Counted from the stretch's first letter, positions 35,381 through 47,420 are shown. The stretch: DNA of 64,000 nt from Sordaria brevicollis (GCA_033439795.1 JAUTDP010000002.1:3596001-3660000); one strand, 5' to 3'. Made by a program: numbers and translations. Notes: generated by a model from the letters alone, not told the origin.

Positions 35381-35791
35381 GGGTGTGATCCGTAACGGAT
35401 TTTTGGGCATTTTCACCGGGTGAAAATGGCCGGTGAAAATCGTGATCCGTTTATTTTGTAACCGGAAGTACCTGTTCACCGGGTTACACGTCGTTTGTTC
35501 ACCCGGTGAAAAGAAGAGGCCCACTTTTTAACCTTTCAACCAACCAAAACGCTCGCATCCATTTTCACCCGGTGAATAGAAAAAAGGGTGTTTTGCAAAA
35601 TGCAACTGCCAAAAACGCCCTGAAGCCGCTATACCCACCAAACTTCAGCGCTTAACCGCCTAGAATTTTACAACCCGGTAACAACCCGGTGAAAAGAGCA
35701 ACAACCCGGTGAAAATTGGCCCGTGCCACCGCTTCACCCATGTACCTTTTTTCGGTGAAAATATCCAAAAAAATCGGTACGGATCACACCC
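35381..35791. mobile_element. Tourist/PIF-Harbinger-type MITE with TAA duplication
   Basis: A 411-bp element between two convergent genes. Left end GGGTGTGATCCGTA; right end is its reverse complement, with imperfect pairing for about 40 bp. It is flanked by TAA on both sides (35378-35380 and 35792-35794), the TWA target typical of PIF/Harbinger elements. Inside are eight or nine copies of a CACC(S)GGTGAA motif in both orientations, for example the perfect palindrome TTTTCACCGGGTGAAAA at 35410-35426. It has no coding capacity and no RIP. Its ends match the 19-kb element at 38246-57597. Confidence 0.9.
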
Positions 35792-35890
35792 TAACATGCG
35801 GACGTAAATGCCCTTTGTTGATCCCTTTTGTCTTGCCATTAACTCCATGCATCTTACTCGTACAGTTTTCTACCGAACCGTCATCTTCAA

Positions 35891-37699
35891 TTAGACAGGA
35901 ATATCCTCCAATATAACATCCCCCTTCCTATGTAGCGCAACAAAGTACGCCTCCTTTGATTCCTGTTTTCATTCATACATCAATAGTCGTCAGCGCACCA
36001 ACCGTATCCAGAGTCTGTTCTGTTCTGTCCTGTCAAACAGAAGGGAAAATGATGAAAGAAAGGGACTTACACTCCTAGAACTATCAGGTTTATCCCTAAA
36101 CACCTTGGTGAACAACTTCCTCAACATGTTCTCGAGTTGTTTATCCTCGGATCCTTGGTAGAACTTGCACACAAAGTGCCCACCGGGTTTGAGCGTGTCG
36201 TTTGCGAATGAGAGGGCGGCGTAGCAGAGGTCCTATGTTGGTGAAAGAGAATTGGAAGTAAAGTATTAGCTTAGTTTAATTTTATTCCAAAAGAATAGTC
36301 GATGGCTCTGGGAATCCTCCTTGGGCGAAGAAAATCGGTAGTAATGAAGTGGTATAATGAGACGGAAAAGGGGATGATAGGACAGAAACATACCATACTA
36401 CCAGCGTGATCCTTAAACGAAATCCCGCTCGTGTTCATCAGCCTGTCATACGGGTTACTCAAAGTCTTGATGGAGAAGCCGGAGGTTTGGGGCCAGGGTT
36501 CTGACATGTCGCTTAGTACTACCTGTTTTCTCGCAACAAAATATCAGTAGTAGGTTTAGTTAGTTTTGCTATTTCACTTATGTGGGAGTAGACGAGTGGC
36601 GGTAAAGGGAATCGGATATGATGGCAGAAAGACGTACATCAACCAACCGCATCTGCTCAGGTTGCTTCTTCTTTTTTGGTTGTTGCTGTTGTTCCTCCTC
36701 TAGTTGCTCAATATTGTTATGTTCGGAATCGGCTTCTGTCTTCTCGCCGTCTGCTTTTGCGGTTGTAGTGGGCTTGCTCTCGTCCTGTTGATCTTGTTGT
36801 TCGGAAATTTCGGGCTTTTGCTGCAACTGAGCTTCTCGGACAGCCATCCGCTCCAACTCGATATAACTGGGTCGGTCCTCAACGATTGCTGTCTCTTCTG
36901 CTCGCTTGTGTTGTTGTCGGTGCTGCTGCTGCTGCTGCTGCTGGTCTTCTGACTTTCCTGTGACCTCCAACTTCTCCATGCCCTCAACCACTTCTTGCAT
37001 TCCATCCTTCTTCTGTTCACCCACCTCAACCCCCTCACTCACCACCTCACTGCTTCCTTCACCCTCCCCAGCCTCCAAAGCCGCCGCCTCCTCAGCCTCT
37101 CTAGCTTCCCTCTCCTCCCTCTCTCTCCTCAACCTCTCCATCTCAACCCTCTCCCTCTCCCTCTTCAACCTCTCCACCCTCCTCCTCCCCTCCTCCTCCT
37201 TCAACCACCCCTTCACCAACCCTCTAACCCCCTCCGTGAGAAAATTTCCCTGAATCGCACTCACTCCCTTAGGCGGCTGAGCGGGGATGATATCGATCCC
37301 CACCACTTTGCCATCGGGTTTCGTGCAATCTAATGCCACCTGCGACCACGACCCGGGGGCGAATCCGAGATCTACGACAATTTGCCCTTGGTTGGGACGA
37401 AAGATGCGGTGCTTTTTGTTGATTTCTAGAAGCTTGAAGGCGGCGCGAGATCGTAGCTGCGCGGTGCGAGCGGAGCGGGCGTAGAAGTCGGAGGATTGGC
37501 GGGTTTTCCAGCGGGAGTTTGAAGAGGAGGAGGAGGGGCGGGTTTGGTTGGTGACAGTGGTGGTAGGAGTGAAGGTCGAGGGTGTGACGCTGGGTGATGA
37601 AGAGACTCTGAGGATGGCTGAAGTGGGTGAGAGGGTAGGATGTAGGAGTGGTGTTGAACGGGGCCGAATAAGACCTTGGGGTAAGCGTCGTGTTAACAT
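35891..37699 (-). CDS. mrm2: FtsJ-type mitochondrial rRNA 2'-O-methyltransferase (Mrm2-like)
   Basis: SAM-dependent enzyme expected to methylate a uridine ribose in the mitochondrial large-subunit rRNA. Exons 37699-36638, 36522-36394, 36232-36071 and 35962-35891 join in frame (474 aa); introns 36637-36523, 36393-36233 and 36070-35963. The Arg/Ser-rich N-terminus looks like a mitochondrial presequence. All four catalytic K-D-K-E residues are present: Lys89 (RSRAAFKLLEI), Asp in VVLSDMSEPWP, Lys in GGHFVCKFYQG and Glu in ESKEAYFVAL. The SAM site is VVDLGFAPGSWSQ (108-120). A highly charged insertion of about 185 residues (about 160-348: Glu/Arg coiled coil, then Gln-rich) lies between the QGNFLTEGV strand and the catalytic Asp. 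Bacterial RrmJ and yeast Mrm2 lack it. Confidence 0.92.
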
Positions 37700-38242
37700 C
37701 TTTGGCGATTTTTGAACGTGTGATTTGTTGGTGAGAATGGGTGTGTAGGTTGGAGAGATTAGGCGTCGGGAAGGCCGGCTGAAAAGTGATGATTGCCTCG
37801 TTGGTAGACGATTTTCTTTAGTCCACTATTGACGAATCAAACTGGCGAATTCCATATATGTCGACTTAATAAAAGATGTGAGTGGTTGATAGTGGATAGA
37901 ATGGCAGTTGTGGTTTTGAAGACTTGCATGTAATTTGTGAAGTTTTACGATCTGCCCCGAGATGGTTTGTTGAATACTCAAATACGATAAGCGAGTGAGG
38001 AGGTCCACTTGGTCACGTAACCCTCTTTACTGCATACCTTTTCCGACGTCATGCCTTGACACCCAGATCACGCTGTTATCACTATGTGCATCTAATTTAA
38101 CCACCGCAAGCACGTAACGGACTAGCAAATAGTAGCTTAAAGGACTAAAGAAAAATTTGAAGTGTTCACAAGCGTGTGAAAAGAAAGGCAGCAATTCTCT
38201 AGTAGAACAGATGGTATATTTGTCATCGTTAATCTCGAAATC
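37700..38242. other. Intergenic flank of the transposon nest
   Basis: 540 bp of normal base composition between the mrm2 start and the TAA duplication of the Harbinger element. It includes the mrm2 promoter. There is no sign of RIP spreading from the nearby element. Confidence 0.55.
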
Positions 38243-38245
38243 TAA

Positions 38246-38290
38246 GGGTGTGATCCATTGCCGGATTTTAAGGCATTTTCACCGGGATTT
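38246..38290 (+). repeat. Left terminal inverted repeat of the Harbinger element
   Basis: Starts GGGTGTGATCCATTGCCGGA, then an A/T-rich stretch and TTTTCACCGGG. It pairs with 57553-57597 and resembles the ends of the MITE at 35381-35791. Confidence 0.88.
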
Positions 38291-38799
38291 AGGTACTTTG
38301 GGTGAAAAAGTCGTACAGACCAGTTTTTTACCACTCTAGCGCCTTGGCGCCCAATCTGCTTGGTATTTTAGTGAAAATTTCGGTAATAATATTATTCTAT
38401 ATAATCTATAGTTATATTGTAGTAAATCTATTAATTCGACTTCTAAACTGCTCGAAAATACCTTTATAAATTAGAAGGTTATTCAACGTATAGACTTGTA
38501 TAACTAAATACCATCTATAATATTATTATAATTATAAATCTATATTTGTAATCGATTATAGTAAAACGTATAAAGTTTTTAATATTAAAAAGTCGTAAAA
38601 TAAAGTATATAAGAACGGTTATATATTGTATAATTTCTTCTATTTTTTTCGAAACTTTAAGCGCTAATCTTTTAATTCGCCCGCTATAGCCTCCTAAAAT
38701 TTAATTATTTATATTTCTTAATCTTTTTCCTCCTAATCGTTTATTTAATCGAATATTATTAATATTAATTAAATTAGGCCCTCTTTTATTTAATCGTCG

Positions 38800-39800
38800 G
38801 TTTTTCCCGCTATTCCTATTTTTAAAAAAGGGAAGGGGAAGATTAACGTTTTAAAGTATTAATAAATCGCAATATAGGAAGAGATTTTCTTATAAATTCT
38901 CTCTAAAGCCGTAGTAAGCGGCGCTATATTATAAAATAATTTTAAGGAAAATACGTATTAATAGGTTATTATTCGTTTTATTACGAAGGGGTATAATTTT
39001 ACTATTACGTAGGTGCGTAATAAATATAAGACTTTTAAGGTAAAGTGGCGGCTTTAGGACTTTATCCGTTCGTAATCTAAATTTGGTTGCAATAACGATA
39101 CGGGTACGATTACCGCGCTAATTAACGTATAGGATAATTTAATTATTATTAATTTATAAATAATATTATTTTGGGTAGGAATTTATTAATAAAGAAATAT
39201 TTTTAGGAATACCCTAAAATTTCCTAATTTAAATATATTATCCTCCCCTATTTCGAATTAATAGAATACGTTTTCGAAGGCGATTATAATACTATTAGTA
39301 GTAATATAATTATTTTATCCCAATTTTTAATCGACCCCGCTTTAGATAACGATAAAGAGGTTATTACGCAAATTAATAATAAGGAAGGAAATAATAATAA
39401 CGAAGATGGAAATTCTTTATTAATCCTCTACTATATTCGCAATCCTTAAAAGAGGTTATTTATTAATAGTAATATTAATTTAAAGAAGGATAACGCTAAA
39501 AGACGTAAAAATTATTCGGAAAATATATTTAAGGGTATATTAGTAATCGCTACCGTTATTATAATAGAAGGAGGTTCGAAATAATTTACTACTATAATGA
39601 GGATTTTTAACGAAGAATAAAATAGTCGTATATTTAAAATAATTATTAAAGAGGTTTATAAAAAGTAGGAGGAATCTAAAAAAAAGGTTGAGCGTTTTTA
39701 TAAATTAAAATTAAAAAGGTATTAATAGTATTTTAATAAAATCGAAGAAGAATTGGAGGATTTTAATTATTATCGTTAAAATAGTAAATCTAATATAGTA
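38800..39800 (+). pseudogene. Decayed Myb/SANT-like protein gene of the Harbinger element
   Basis: Translation of + shows, between RIP-type TAA/TAG stops, the pattern of the Myb/SANT-like DNA-binding domain (Pfam Myb_DNA-bind_3): RNKYKTFKVKWRL at about 39014-39052, FGCNNDTGTI at about 39083-39112 (family FGWDxxTGxV), and a Pro/aromatic stretch matching the F-R-x-K-x-L-P-x-F-x-x-L segment around 39180-39290. Downstream (39600-39790) is a Lys/Glu-rich probable coiled coil. Such a protein is the partner of the transposase in PIF/Harbinger elements, where it binds the termini. Limits are approximate. No restored sequence is implied. Confidence 0.7.
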
Positions 39801-40559
39801 AAATCGACTTTTTATAAATCCGTTAAAATATAGCGGATTTTAGTAAATTATTTACTATATTAATAATATTTGTCCTTATTAAATTCGATTAGTACGCGGA
39901 TTTTCCTATATACCTTATATTCGTTTTTTTTCTATAATTTTTACTATAGTATAATAAATTTTATATTCGTTTAATTTTTAACATAAAAATAGTATTATAA
40001 TTATTTTAATTAATTTTATAATTTATTAAATTTGTATTAAGATCGATAAATCTTTCGAAATAGAGGTAGTAATATTAAAATATTAAAATTTTCGATATAG
40101 GTTATAGGTAAGAGTTAATACCTTGGTATAATATAGAATTAATAAATACGACCCTAATTTTGAATTTTAACGTATTATTCGATTTCGATATATTTATTAA
40201 TTTCGATAATAATCTTAATAATAATAATGTTTATTCTATTCTATTCTATTTTATTCTCCCTCTTATAACTTTTATTTTACAACCTCCTTTTAATTCTTTC
40301 GAAATACGCGCAATAATTGCATTATATTTACTTTATAACTTTTTTGCAATATTTATATATTAATTTATTTTTTCTACTACGTATATCCGCCTTATTAAAA
40401 TTGGTTTATAATATTTCCTTTTTATTTATTTCGATTAGCGCATCCACCCTATCCTTATTAAAATAAATAAATACTTTATCTTCATTTTCGAAATTAACGT
40501 CGTTATATTTTATTATAAAATTTAGGATAATATTATAAATATAAATAATTAAGGTTTAC

Positions 40560-41062
40560 GTTTTAATAAGAAAGATTAATTTATAAATAAAGATTCTAAA
40601 CGCGAATTTCAATCTCCTTATTACCTTCTCTATAATAATTCTTTATTAATTATATTATAAATTAAATAGCTCCTTATACGTTATTAGTCTAAGATTAGCC
40701 TTCTTCGATTCCTATAAGTAATACTTTACGCTTCGATACGGGATTAATAATCGATAGGAATAATTATACCTACTATTTATTAAATAATAATAATTAAATA
40801 GGATTATAAACCCGCGTATTAGCGAAGCGCTAAATATTCGATTATTATAAATAGAGTTTTTATACCCGGGTAAGAGATATATAATATAATTATTAAAGTT
40901 ATATATAATTATAACGTTTATTAAGAGATTACCTTTACGAATACGCCAAATAAATTAATCAATATTACCGATTTATATAAGGAAATAGGAACTATCGAGA
41001 ATACTTAATACTCTATCGAAGTAAGGATATAACTTAGGGTTTATTTTAATTTTTGCCGGAAT
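40560..41062 (-). pseudogene. Decayed Harbinger DDE transposase, C-terminal part
   Basis: On - the frame entering from the insertion point reads NPKLYPYFDRVL...LDSSYF, RIRKGN, YNNRIFSASLIRGF, LIPYRSVKYYL and NLRLITYKELFNL...IIIEKVIRRLKF, with TAA stops as RIP would make from CAA. This is the order of the DDE_Tnp_4 nuclease: first Asp (40996-40994), second Asp now Asn (near 40846-40841), third acid Glu (40630-40628). The remaining N-terminal part lies beyond the gypsy element at 56709 and up. Sequence between 40160 and 40560 is the 3' end or untranslated. Confidence 0.78.
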
Positions 41063-41483
41063 ATTAATGTGGGGTGAAATTGTTGTCTACCTAGATGTAT
41101 GAGTAATTGTTTGAGTAGTAGATAGTAGGGTAGGTACAGATCTATACCTCCCTCCCTCTGGAAGATTCGGAGCCTATATTTGAGAAAAAAGATAAAAGGG
41201 GGAGGCTTCTCCCTCTTTCGATTAAGGGAGGTAAGAAGGAGAATTAGAAAAGATAATAACTTTATTTTTTACCCAAAGAACCTTTTCTACGAAATTGCTA
41301 AATAACCCCTTTAAGGATTTTTAAGAGAATTAATTAATAAATTTACTCTTACTTAAAAAGGATAATAAAAATAAAATTTTATTTTACTCTTATTCTTTTT
41401 CCTATAATAGTAAAGTTGAAAATTATTAACCCTATTTACGTTTTTTAAGTAAAAATCCCTAGATTAATTTAATCCTTCGTTAT

Positions 41484-41718
41484 TATAACGGTATGGCCGT
41501 TAGGGTCCTTATATAACGTTATAGACTATTACTAGGACTATCGCTGGTAGTTACCTATCGGTGCTATTCACTTATCGCTGGGTCTGGGTATAAAACCCCG
41601 ACTAGCATATCCCACCTTCCGGATTTAGAAATTTCCCTTCTTCTCCTCAATTTAATATTTTCGATTTAACGTATGCCTCGCTCTATCCTTAAACGTACAA
41701 AGGCCTCGCGCCGTTACA
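41484..41718 (+). repeat. Left LTR of the gag-only element
   Basis: 235 nt, TATAACGGTATGGCC to CCGTTACA. It contains a TATAAAACC-like promoter box near 41590. Confidence 0.9.
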
Positions 41719-42439
41719 ATACTAAATTCCTTCTTATATGCGTTTATGCGTCTGGGTCGTATAAATATTAAATTCTTTTTATATATTCGTCTCAATGCTA
41801 GCGATACGGATTATATCTTGTAACGATTTAATTGATCGGTATTAATACGCTTTGTAATAAACGATATCGACGAGCTTTGCGGTAGAAAACGTTATCGTTT
41901 AATTTTTCGAACCCCCGAGCCTATATTACCGGCGTTATTAATAATTACGATTGAATTAGCTTCTTATTATTTGGGACTATATTACGTTATTAATTATTTA
42001 AGGAATTAATTAGATAGTATTTTCTTTTTTTATTTTAGTAGGAGGATTTGACTTTATAGGTAAAATTAATAATTAGGGTATAGTACTTTAAAGGATTTAG
42101 GACCGTAAGTACGCTTACTATTCGAATTAATTGAGAATAAATATATTAGTAAGGTATAAACGTAGGAACTTTACGGCAATTTATTATTTATTTAGGATTC
42201 GTCCTATTCACTTTTCAACTTTATAATAAAAGCGATTATTTATTAATTTAAATTTTATAATAGAGGTTCGCTATTTTACGTATTCTATACGTTCTACTTT
42301 AAACGCGTTACCTTTCCTTTATTATTTTAAAAACCTTAAAATACTAAAAAAAAAAAAAAATTTCAAAACCCTCTTCTTTCCTCTCTTTTTCTAATAATTA
42401 CCGAAATTACTTTCGAATAAATTACTATTCATTTTTAAT

Positions 42440-43325
42440 AATATAAGTATTAATAACCTTCCCTTAATTATAAATTAGATTATCCGCGCTTATTATAATG
42501 AATTAAATAATTTACGCGATCGTATTAGCGAATTCGAGACTTTACTTAATAATAAGCTTATTAAGGCCGTTTTCCCTAATATTAATAAGTTTATTAATAT
42601 TTAATATACTTTCGAATTTTAGAAGCCTATAATAGTTACGAAGTTACGTATCGATAAATGAGCTTTCGGTTCGGAAGAAGCCTAATTTTTCTACGTTTAT
42701 TTACGCTTAAATCCGAAGATTTAATCCCTTCTCTCTTATCTATTTATTTAAACGAATAAATCTTACGTTTATAATGCTTAAATTTTACTTAAAGAATTTA
42801 CTAAATACTTTAACGACCCGAATAAAGTTTACCAAATTTAAAAACGTTTTTAAAATTTTAAATAAATTAAAGACGAATCGTTTATTATTTTTCTAATTAA
42901 ATTTAAACGCTAGCTCTACGCCGTTAAAGCTAATAAGTGGCTAGAGGATATTAAATTTACTCTTATCCGTTATATAATTCTATAAGATATTCGTAAGAAA
43001 TTTCGGTTTATTCTAGTACTTAAGAATTATAATGAATTCGTTATTAAAATTTAAAAGTTCGTTAGTAGAGGAATAATTACTATTTTATTTAGTTATTATT
43101 CGAATAATTATAGTACTTCGTTTTAAAATACGCGTTATACCGGCAATAAAGGAGATTGTATAAAAATCGGTAATATTAACGTTCGTTTCAATTCCTTCGA
43201 CTTTATGTATATTCCCGATAATGCGGAAAATAACGATATTTTAGAGCCCGGCGAATTTAATAATTTAGAAGAACGTATTATAGAGTTGGAGTTCTACTAC
43301 GCTAAGAATAATTAAACTTTATTAA
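42440..43325 (+). pseudogene. Decayed gag of the non-autonomous LTR element
   Basis: On + a single frame, interrupted by TAA/TAG, shows an N-terminal heptad region, then retrotransposon gag features (WAFGSEEAQFF, then a DPN-x5-RF motif followed by SFIIFLIKF). It ends before a polypurine tract. No zinc knuckle is evident. Confidence 0.65.
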
Positions 43326-43433
43326 GGGCTTAAAAATATAAATTCGGAACGTTTAAAGGAATAAAGGGATTTTTATATATATAATTAAATTTTTAGCGCT
43401 TTTAGGGTTAAAATTTCTTCTTTAGGGGGGGAA

Positions 43434-43668
43434 TATAACGGTATAGCCGTTAGGGTCCTTATATGACGTTATAGATTATTATTGGGACTATCGCTAGTAG
43501 TTACCTATCGGTACTATTTATTTATCGCTGGGTTTGGGTATAAAACCCCGACTAGTATATCCCACCTTCCGGATTTGGAAGTTTCCCTTCTTCTCTTCAA
43601 TTTAGTATTTTCGATTCAACGTATGCTTCGCTCTGTCCTTAAACGTGCAAAGGCCTCGCGCCGTCATA
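43434..43668 (+). repeat. Right LTR of the gag-only element
   Basis: 235 nt, the same length as the left copy, differing mostly by C-to-T and G-to-A changes. The TATAAAACC box is kept near 43539. Confidence 0.9.
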
Positions 43669-44499
43669 GTTATAAATTTATAATATAGGTTTTATTTCTT
43701 TTATAGTATAATTTTTAATCTAAATTAAATTTAATAATAAGGACGAAATAAATTTTAAATTCTTAATTAAATTGGTTAATACGAATATAAGAGACCTTTA
43801 GCCGGGGTTTTTCGTAAACGTAAAGGCTATCCCCGTAGCCTTCGGGATATTATTTTAAATATTAATAATCGAATAGCGAAGTACTAATCGGTATTAATAG
43901 TAAAAGAATCTTTTAATAGACTTATAAGAAATTTTAACCTCGGATATATATAAATTTCCGTTTCCTTAATATTACGAAATTTTAATTAATAGAGAATAAA
44001 TTAAAAAATAAGAGAAGATATAAAAGATTGAGAATTATAAAAAAATCGGAATAATAAAAGTAAAAGACTTAGAAATTGAAAATTTTGCTAATAAATTTGA
44101 ATAAAAATTATTGGAGAAATATTAAAGGGATTAAATCCGTTCCTTACCGTAAATTATCCGTTCGTTAAATATTTGTATTTTATCTACGGAATTCGCTTTC
44201 TAATTAATTAAAATTATTATAAGACTCTTTTTTCTAATAATCCGAAGATTTTTTAATATTTCGAAAGAATTTTTAATTTTACTAAAAGAAGTAAAATTTA
44301 TTAGCGAGGGTATTATTAAATAGACCTACTTTTCGGATAGTTTAAAAATAAAATTATTACGAAATTTTAAAAGTAGTAATAACCTATTAGCAGTATTATA
44401 ATACCTAAATCGAAAGCTTATTAATAAAAAGGCGTAAATTTATACCTCCTTTAAGAAGGATACGAATAATAACTAATATTTTAATTATATATATAATAC

Positions 44500-47420
44500 C
44501 CTTCTTCCCTTTTATTTATTATTTATTATTTATAAATTTATATTATTTATTATATTTAATAAGGATATTATTACTACGTTTAAAAATACTCCCTTTATTT
44601 CTTCCTCTTCTTTATCGACTTTATTATTTATCCTTTTTTATTCCCTCTTTACCGAGCGAATTCCTCCTATTAAAATAATTTTTAATATTATTACTATTAT
44701 CCTAATTAATAATATTATTCGTAATATTACCCCCGCTAATCTTTTTAATAGGAATAGGGTTATTAAATATTTTAAATTATTTAAAAAGAAGGTTAAAATT
44801 TACGAATTCGGTAATAACGAATAGAAAATCTCTATTTAGTTTTAATAATATAAAAAGGAGCCTAAAGATATTAATAAAAGTATTATTCGTAAATTTAAAT
44901 TCCGGAAGATTTATACCTAATTTAAATTTATAAAACGGTTTAAAATAGTTTATAAGGCTAAAGACCCTAAGTAAATTAAGAATATAATTATTATTTTAAA
45001 ATAATTTTATTTTAAACGGGTTCCTAATAATTATAATATTATTATAAACGCTATTTTTATTTATACGGTTTTATTAATTTATTAAACTACTATTAATTAA
45101 TCCCTCGCTTACGTTAATATTATTAAGAACTTTTACTAAAAATTTAATTTCGAAATTAAATAGACTATAGCTTCTTTCTTTAATAAATATAAGGAGGAAT
45201 TCTATTATATAAATTAGGTAGAATTTTAATTAAATTAAACGGTTTAATTATCGAATAATTCGATAACGTTAAATTTAACGATTATTTTAATAATAAGGAG
45301 GAAATTAATACTTACCGTTTTATACGTAAAGTAATTCGTTTTTTTAATAAGGAATTTATTTAAAACGTTAATAAAAAGCCTATTAAGAAATCTATCTTTA
45401 AATTTACTTTTAAGGCCGCCGAAATTCCTATTACGATTAGGAATAATTAAATAGAGAAATTGATTAAATCCTTCGAATAATTAATTATCGCTTATAAATC
45501 TTTAATAAATAACCGAATTGTTAATACCTCTATCCCGCTTCCTTTTATACCCTTTTAATTTTAGCCGATTTAAATTTACTATTTTTAAATTAATTCGGTT
45601 TAAATCCGCCCTTATAATAAAAATTATATTAATGGTAGAGGAAGGAGGGAGCCCTATTATTAAATGTATTATTATTATAGTAAAATAAATTATTATTTAT
45701 TTAATTATAAAAAGAAGGATAGGGACGATTCTTATAATATTATACGGTAAATTACCCTTAATAGGTAGAAATCCGTAAATATTATTATTTATATAAATAA
45801 TATTATAAACGCTTTTAATTTACTCCTTAATAAAATATATATTCGTATTATTAATTAAAGCGTTTTAAAAAAGGTAATCCGTTTATTACTTACTTTAAAT
45901 TTAAATTATTTTAATTATAGTAATTTTAAAAAATAGGAGAGAAATATTTAATAAAAGGGCATTGCTATAAATCCTTATTTTACCCCTTATTTTAAATTCC
46001 TTAAGGACCTTAATATAACGAAGAAATAGTAGGATATAATTCTTATTCGGAAAATTAATATTAAAGTTACTAATTATATTATTATTAATATTTTCGATAA
46101 ATTTTATAAACTTTTAATTAAATTTTATTAAAGGACCGGTACTTTTAATTTATAAATTTAAATATCTATAATCTTTAAAATTAAGGATATTACCAATTTT
46201 ATCGAAGAATAGATTAATTCCTTTCCTAATATAATTATTGTTATTATTAAGGAATTAAAAAGGCCTAGAATAAAAGAAACTATACCCGGCTATATTATAA
46301 CGCCCCCCTTTATTTAACCTTCTAACGCTAAAATTAATAAATTTATACCTAAATAATTTAATTAAATTCTTAAGGATAAAAGCTATATTAATAAAATAAC
46401 GCTTATAATAATAATAACGTTTTCGATAAAAATAATAATTAAAAAGGCGCTTATAACCGAAAAGGACGGAGGTATTAATTAATTAATCCTCTAGGATATT
46501 ATTTTTAAATTCCGAAAATAATATCCTATAGTTATTAAATTTATAAATACTAAAATTATTATTATTATTAAGGATATTATTCGGAATAACCTAATTACTA
46601 TTAAAATTATTTATAATTAAATTAAATAGTTTTCTAATATACTTTATATAAAGGACGGAGTTCTTAAAGTTTAATTTAAATATTATAATAATACTACCCT
46701 TAATAATAGTTCTAAAATTAACCGTTTTATTCCTATTTAATAAGGAGTTTAAACGCATTTTATTATAATTATTAAACTAATTTATAATCCTTCTATTAAT
46801 TTTATAGAGGCTTCTTTTAGGGATGAATTTTTTTCTTTATTTAATTAATAAAATATTACTAATTAACGGAGGGTTAAATTTCCTCCTACCCGAATTTTAT
46901 TAGCTTGTAATATTCTAACCCTAGCGATTAATTAAATAAAGTAAATTAATAAATCCTCTTTTATTAAGAATGAAATTATACATTTAATACTATTACTAAT
47001 CCTTTACGTTTTTATTAGCGTAAAAGGAAGTAAGAAGGTATTTACTCTATTAAATAATAGTACCGAATATAATATTATTAATAAGGCGTTAATTAATAAT
47101 TTTAAATTATAAAATATTTTTACCCAAATTATTAATATTAATAATAATAGCGGGAAGAAGGGTTTCTTTAGAGAAATTTATAAAAAAGTATATTTATTTA
47201 ATAAAAAAAAGGAAATTTATTTCTTCGTTACCGAATAGCCTTTATTTAATTATAATATTATCCTAAATTTACTATTCTTTTATAATATAAACGTTTATTT
47301 AATTTATAAGGATAATAAAATTTTTATTATTATAATAATTAAAGGGGTAATAATTTGCGCTACGCTAATTAGGATTTATAATTTAATAAAAAGGGCTCTT
47401 AAAAGTGGGTAAAAGGTTTA
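44500..47420 (+). pseudogene. Decayed gag-protease of the gypsy element
   Basis: Reading frame 1 on + is coherent apart from TAA/TAG codons. The CCHC zinc knuckle at 45667-45708 is preserved in spacing, but every ligand codon now reads Tyr (TAT), which is what RIP makes of TGT or CAT. At 47038 the frame reads VFTLLNNSTEYNIINKALI, the aspartic-protease active site (family LLDSGA) with its acidic residue changed. Limits are approximate. Confidence 0.7.

Larger units (their letters stand above)
41484..43668 (+). mobile_element. Gag-only (non-autonomous) LTR retrotransposon
   Basis: 2,185 bp inserted in the left gypsy LTR, with GTTAT duplicated at 41479-41483 and 43669-43673. Both LTRs are exactly 235 nt (41484-41718 and 43434-43668), begin TATAACGG and end CCGTTACA or CCGTCATA, from an original TG...CA pair. 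A polypurine tract AGGGGGGGGAA stands before the right LTR. The 1.7-kb interior reads on + as a decayed gag (RDRISEFETLLNNK coil; DPNKVYQIQKRF; DESFIIFLIKFKRQL). There is no protease, RT or integrase, so it depended on other elements. Confidence 0.9.
41068..43723 (+). repeat. Left LTR of the gypsy element, split by a nested insertion
   Basis: Begins TGTGGGGTGAAATT and ends TTTTTAATCTAA. Interrupted after 41483 by the gag-only element; it resumes at 43674, with the GTTAT duplicate at 43669-43673. Without these it is 466 nt, the same as the right LTR. Confidence 0.9.
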
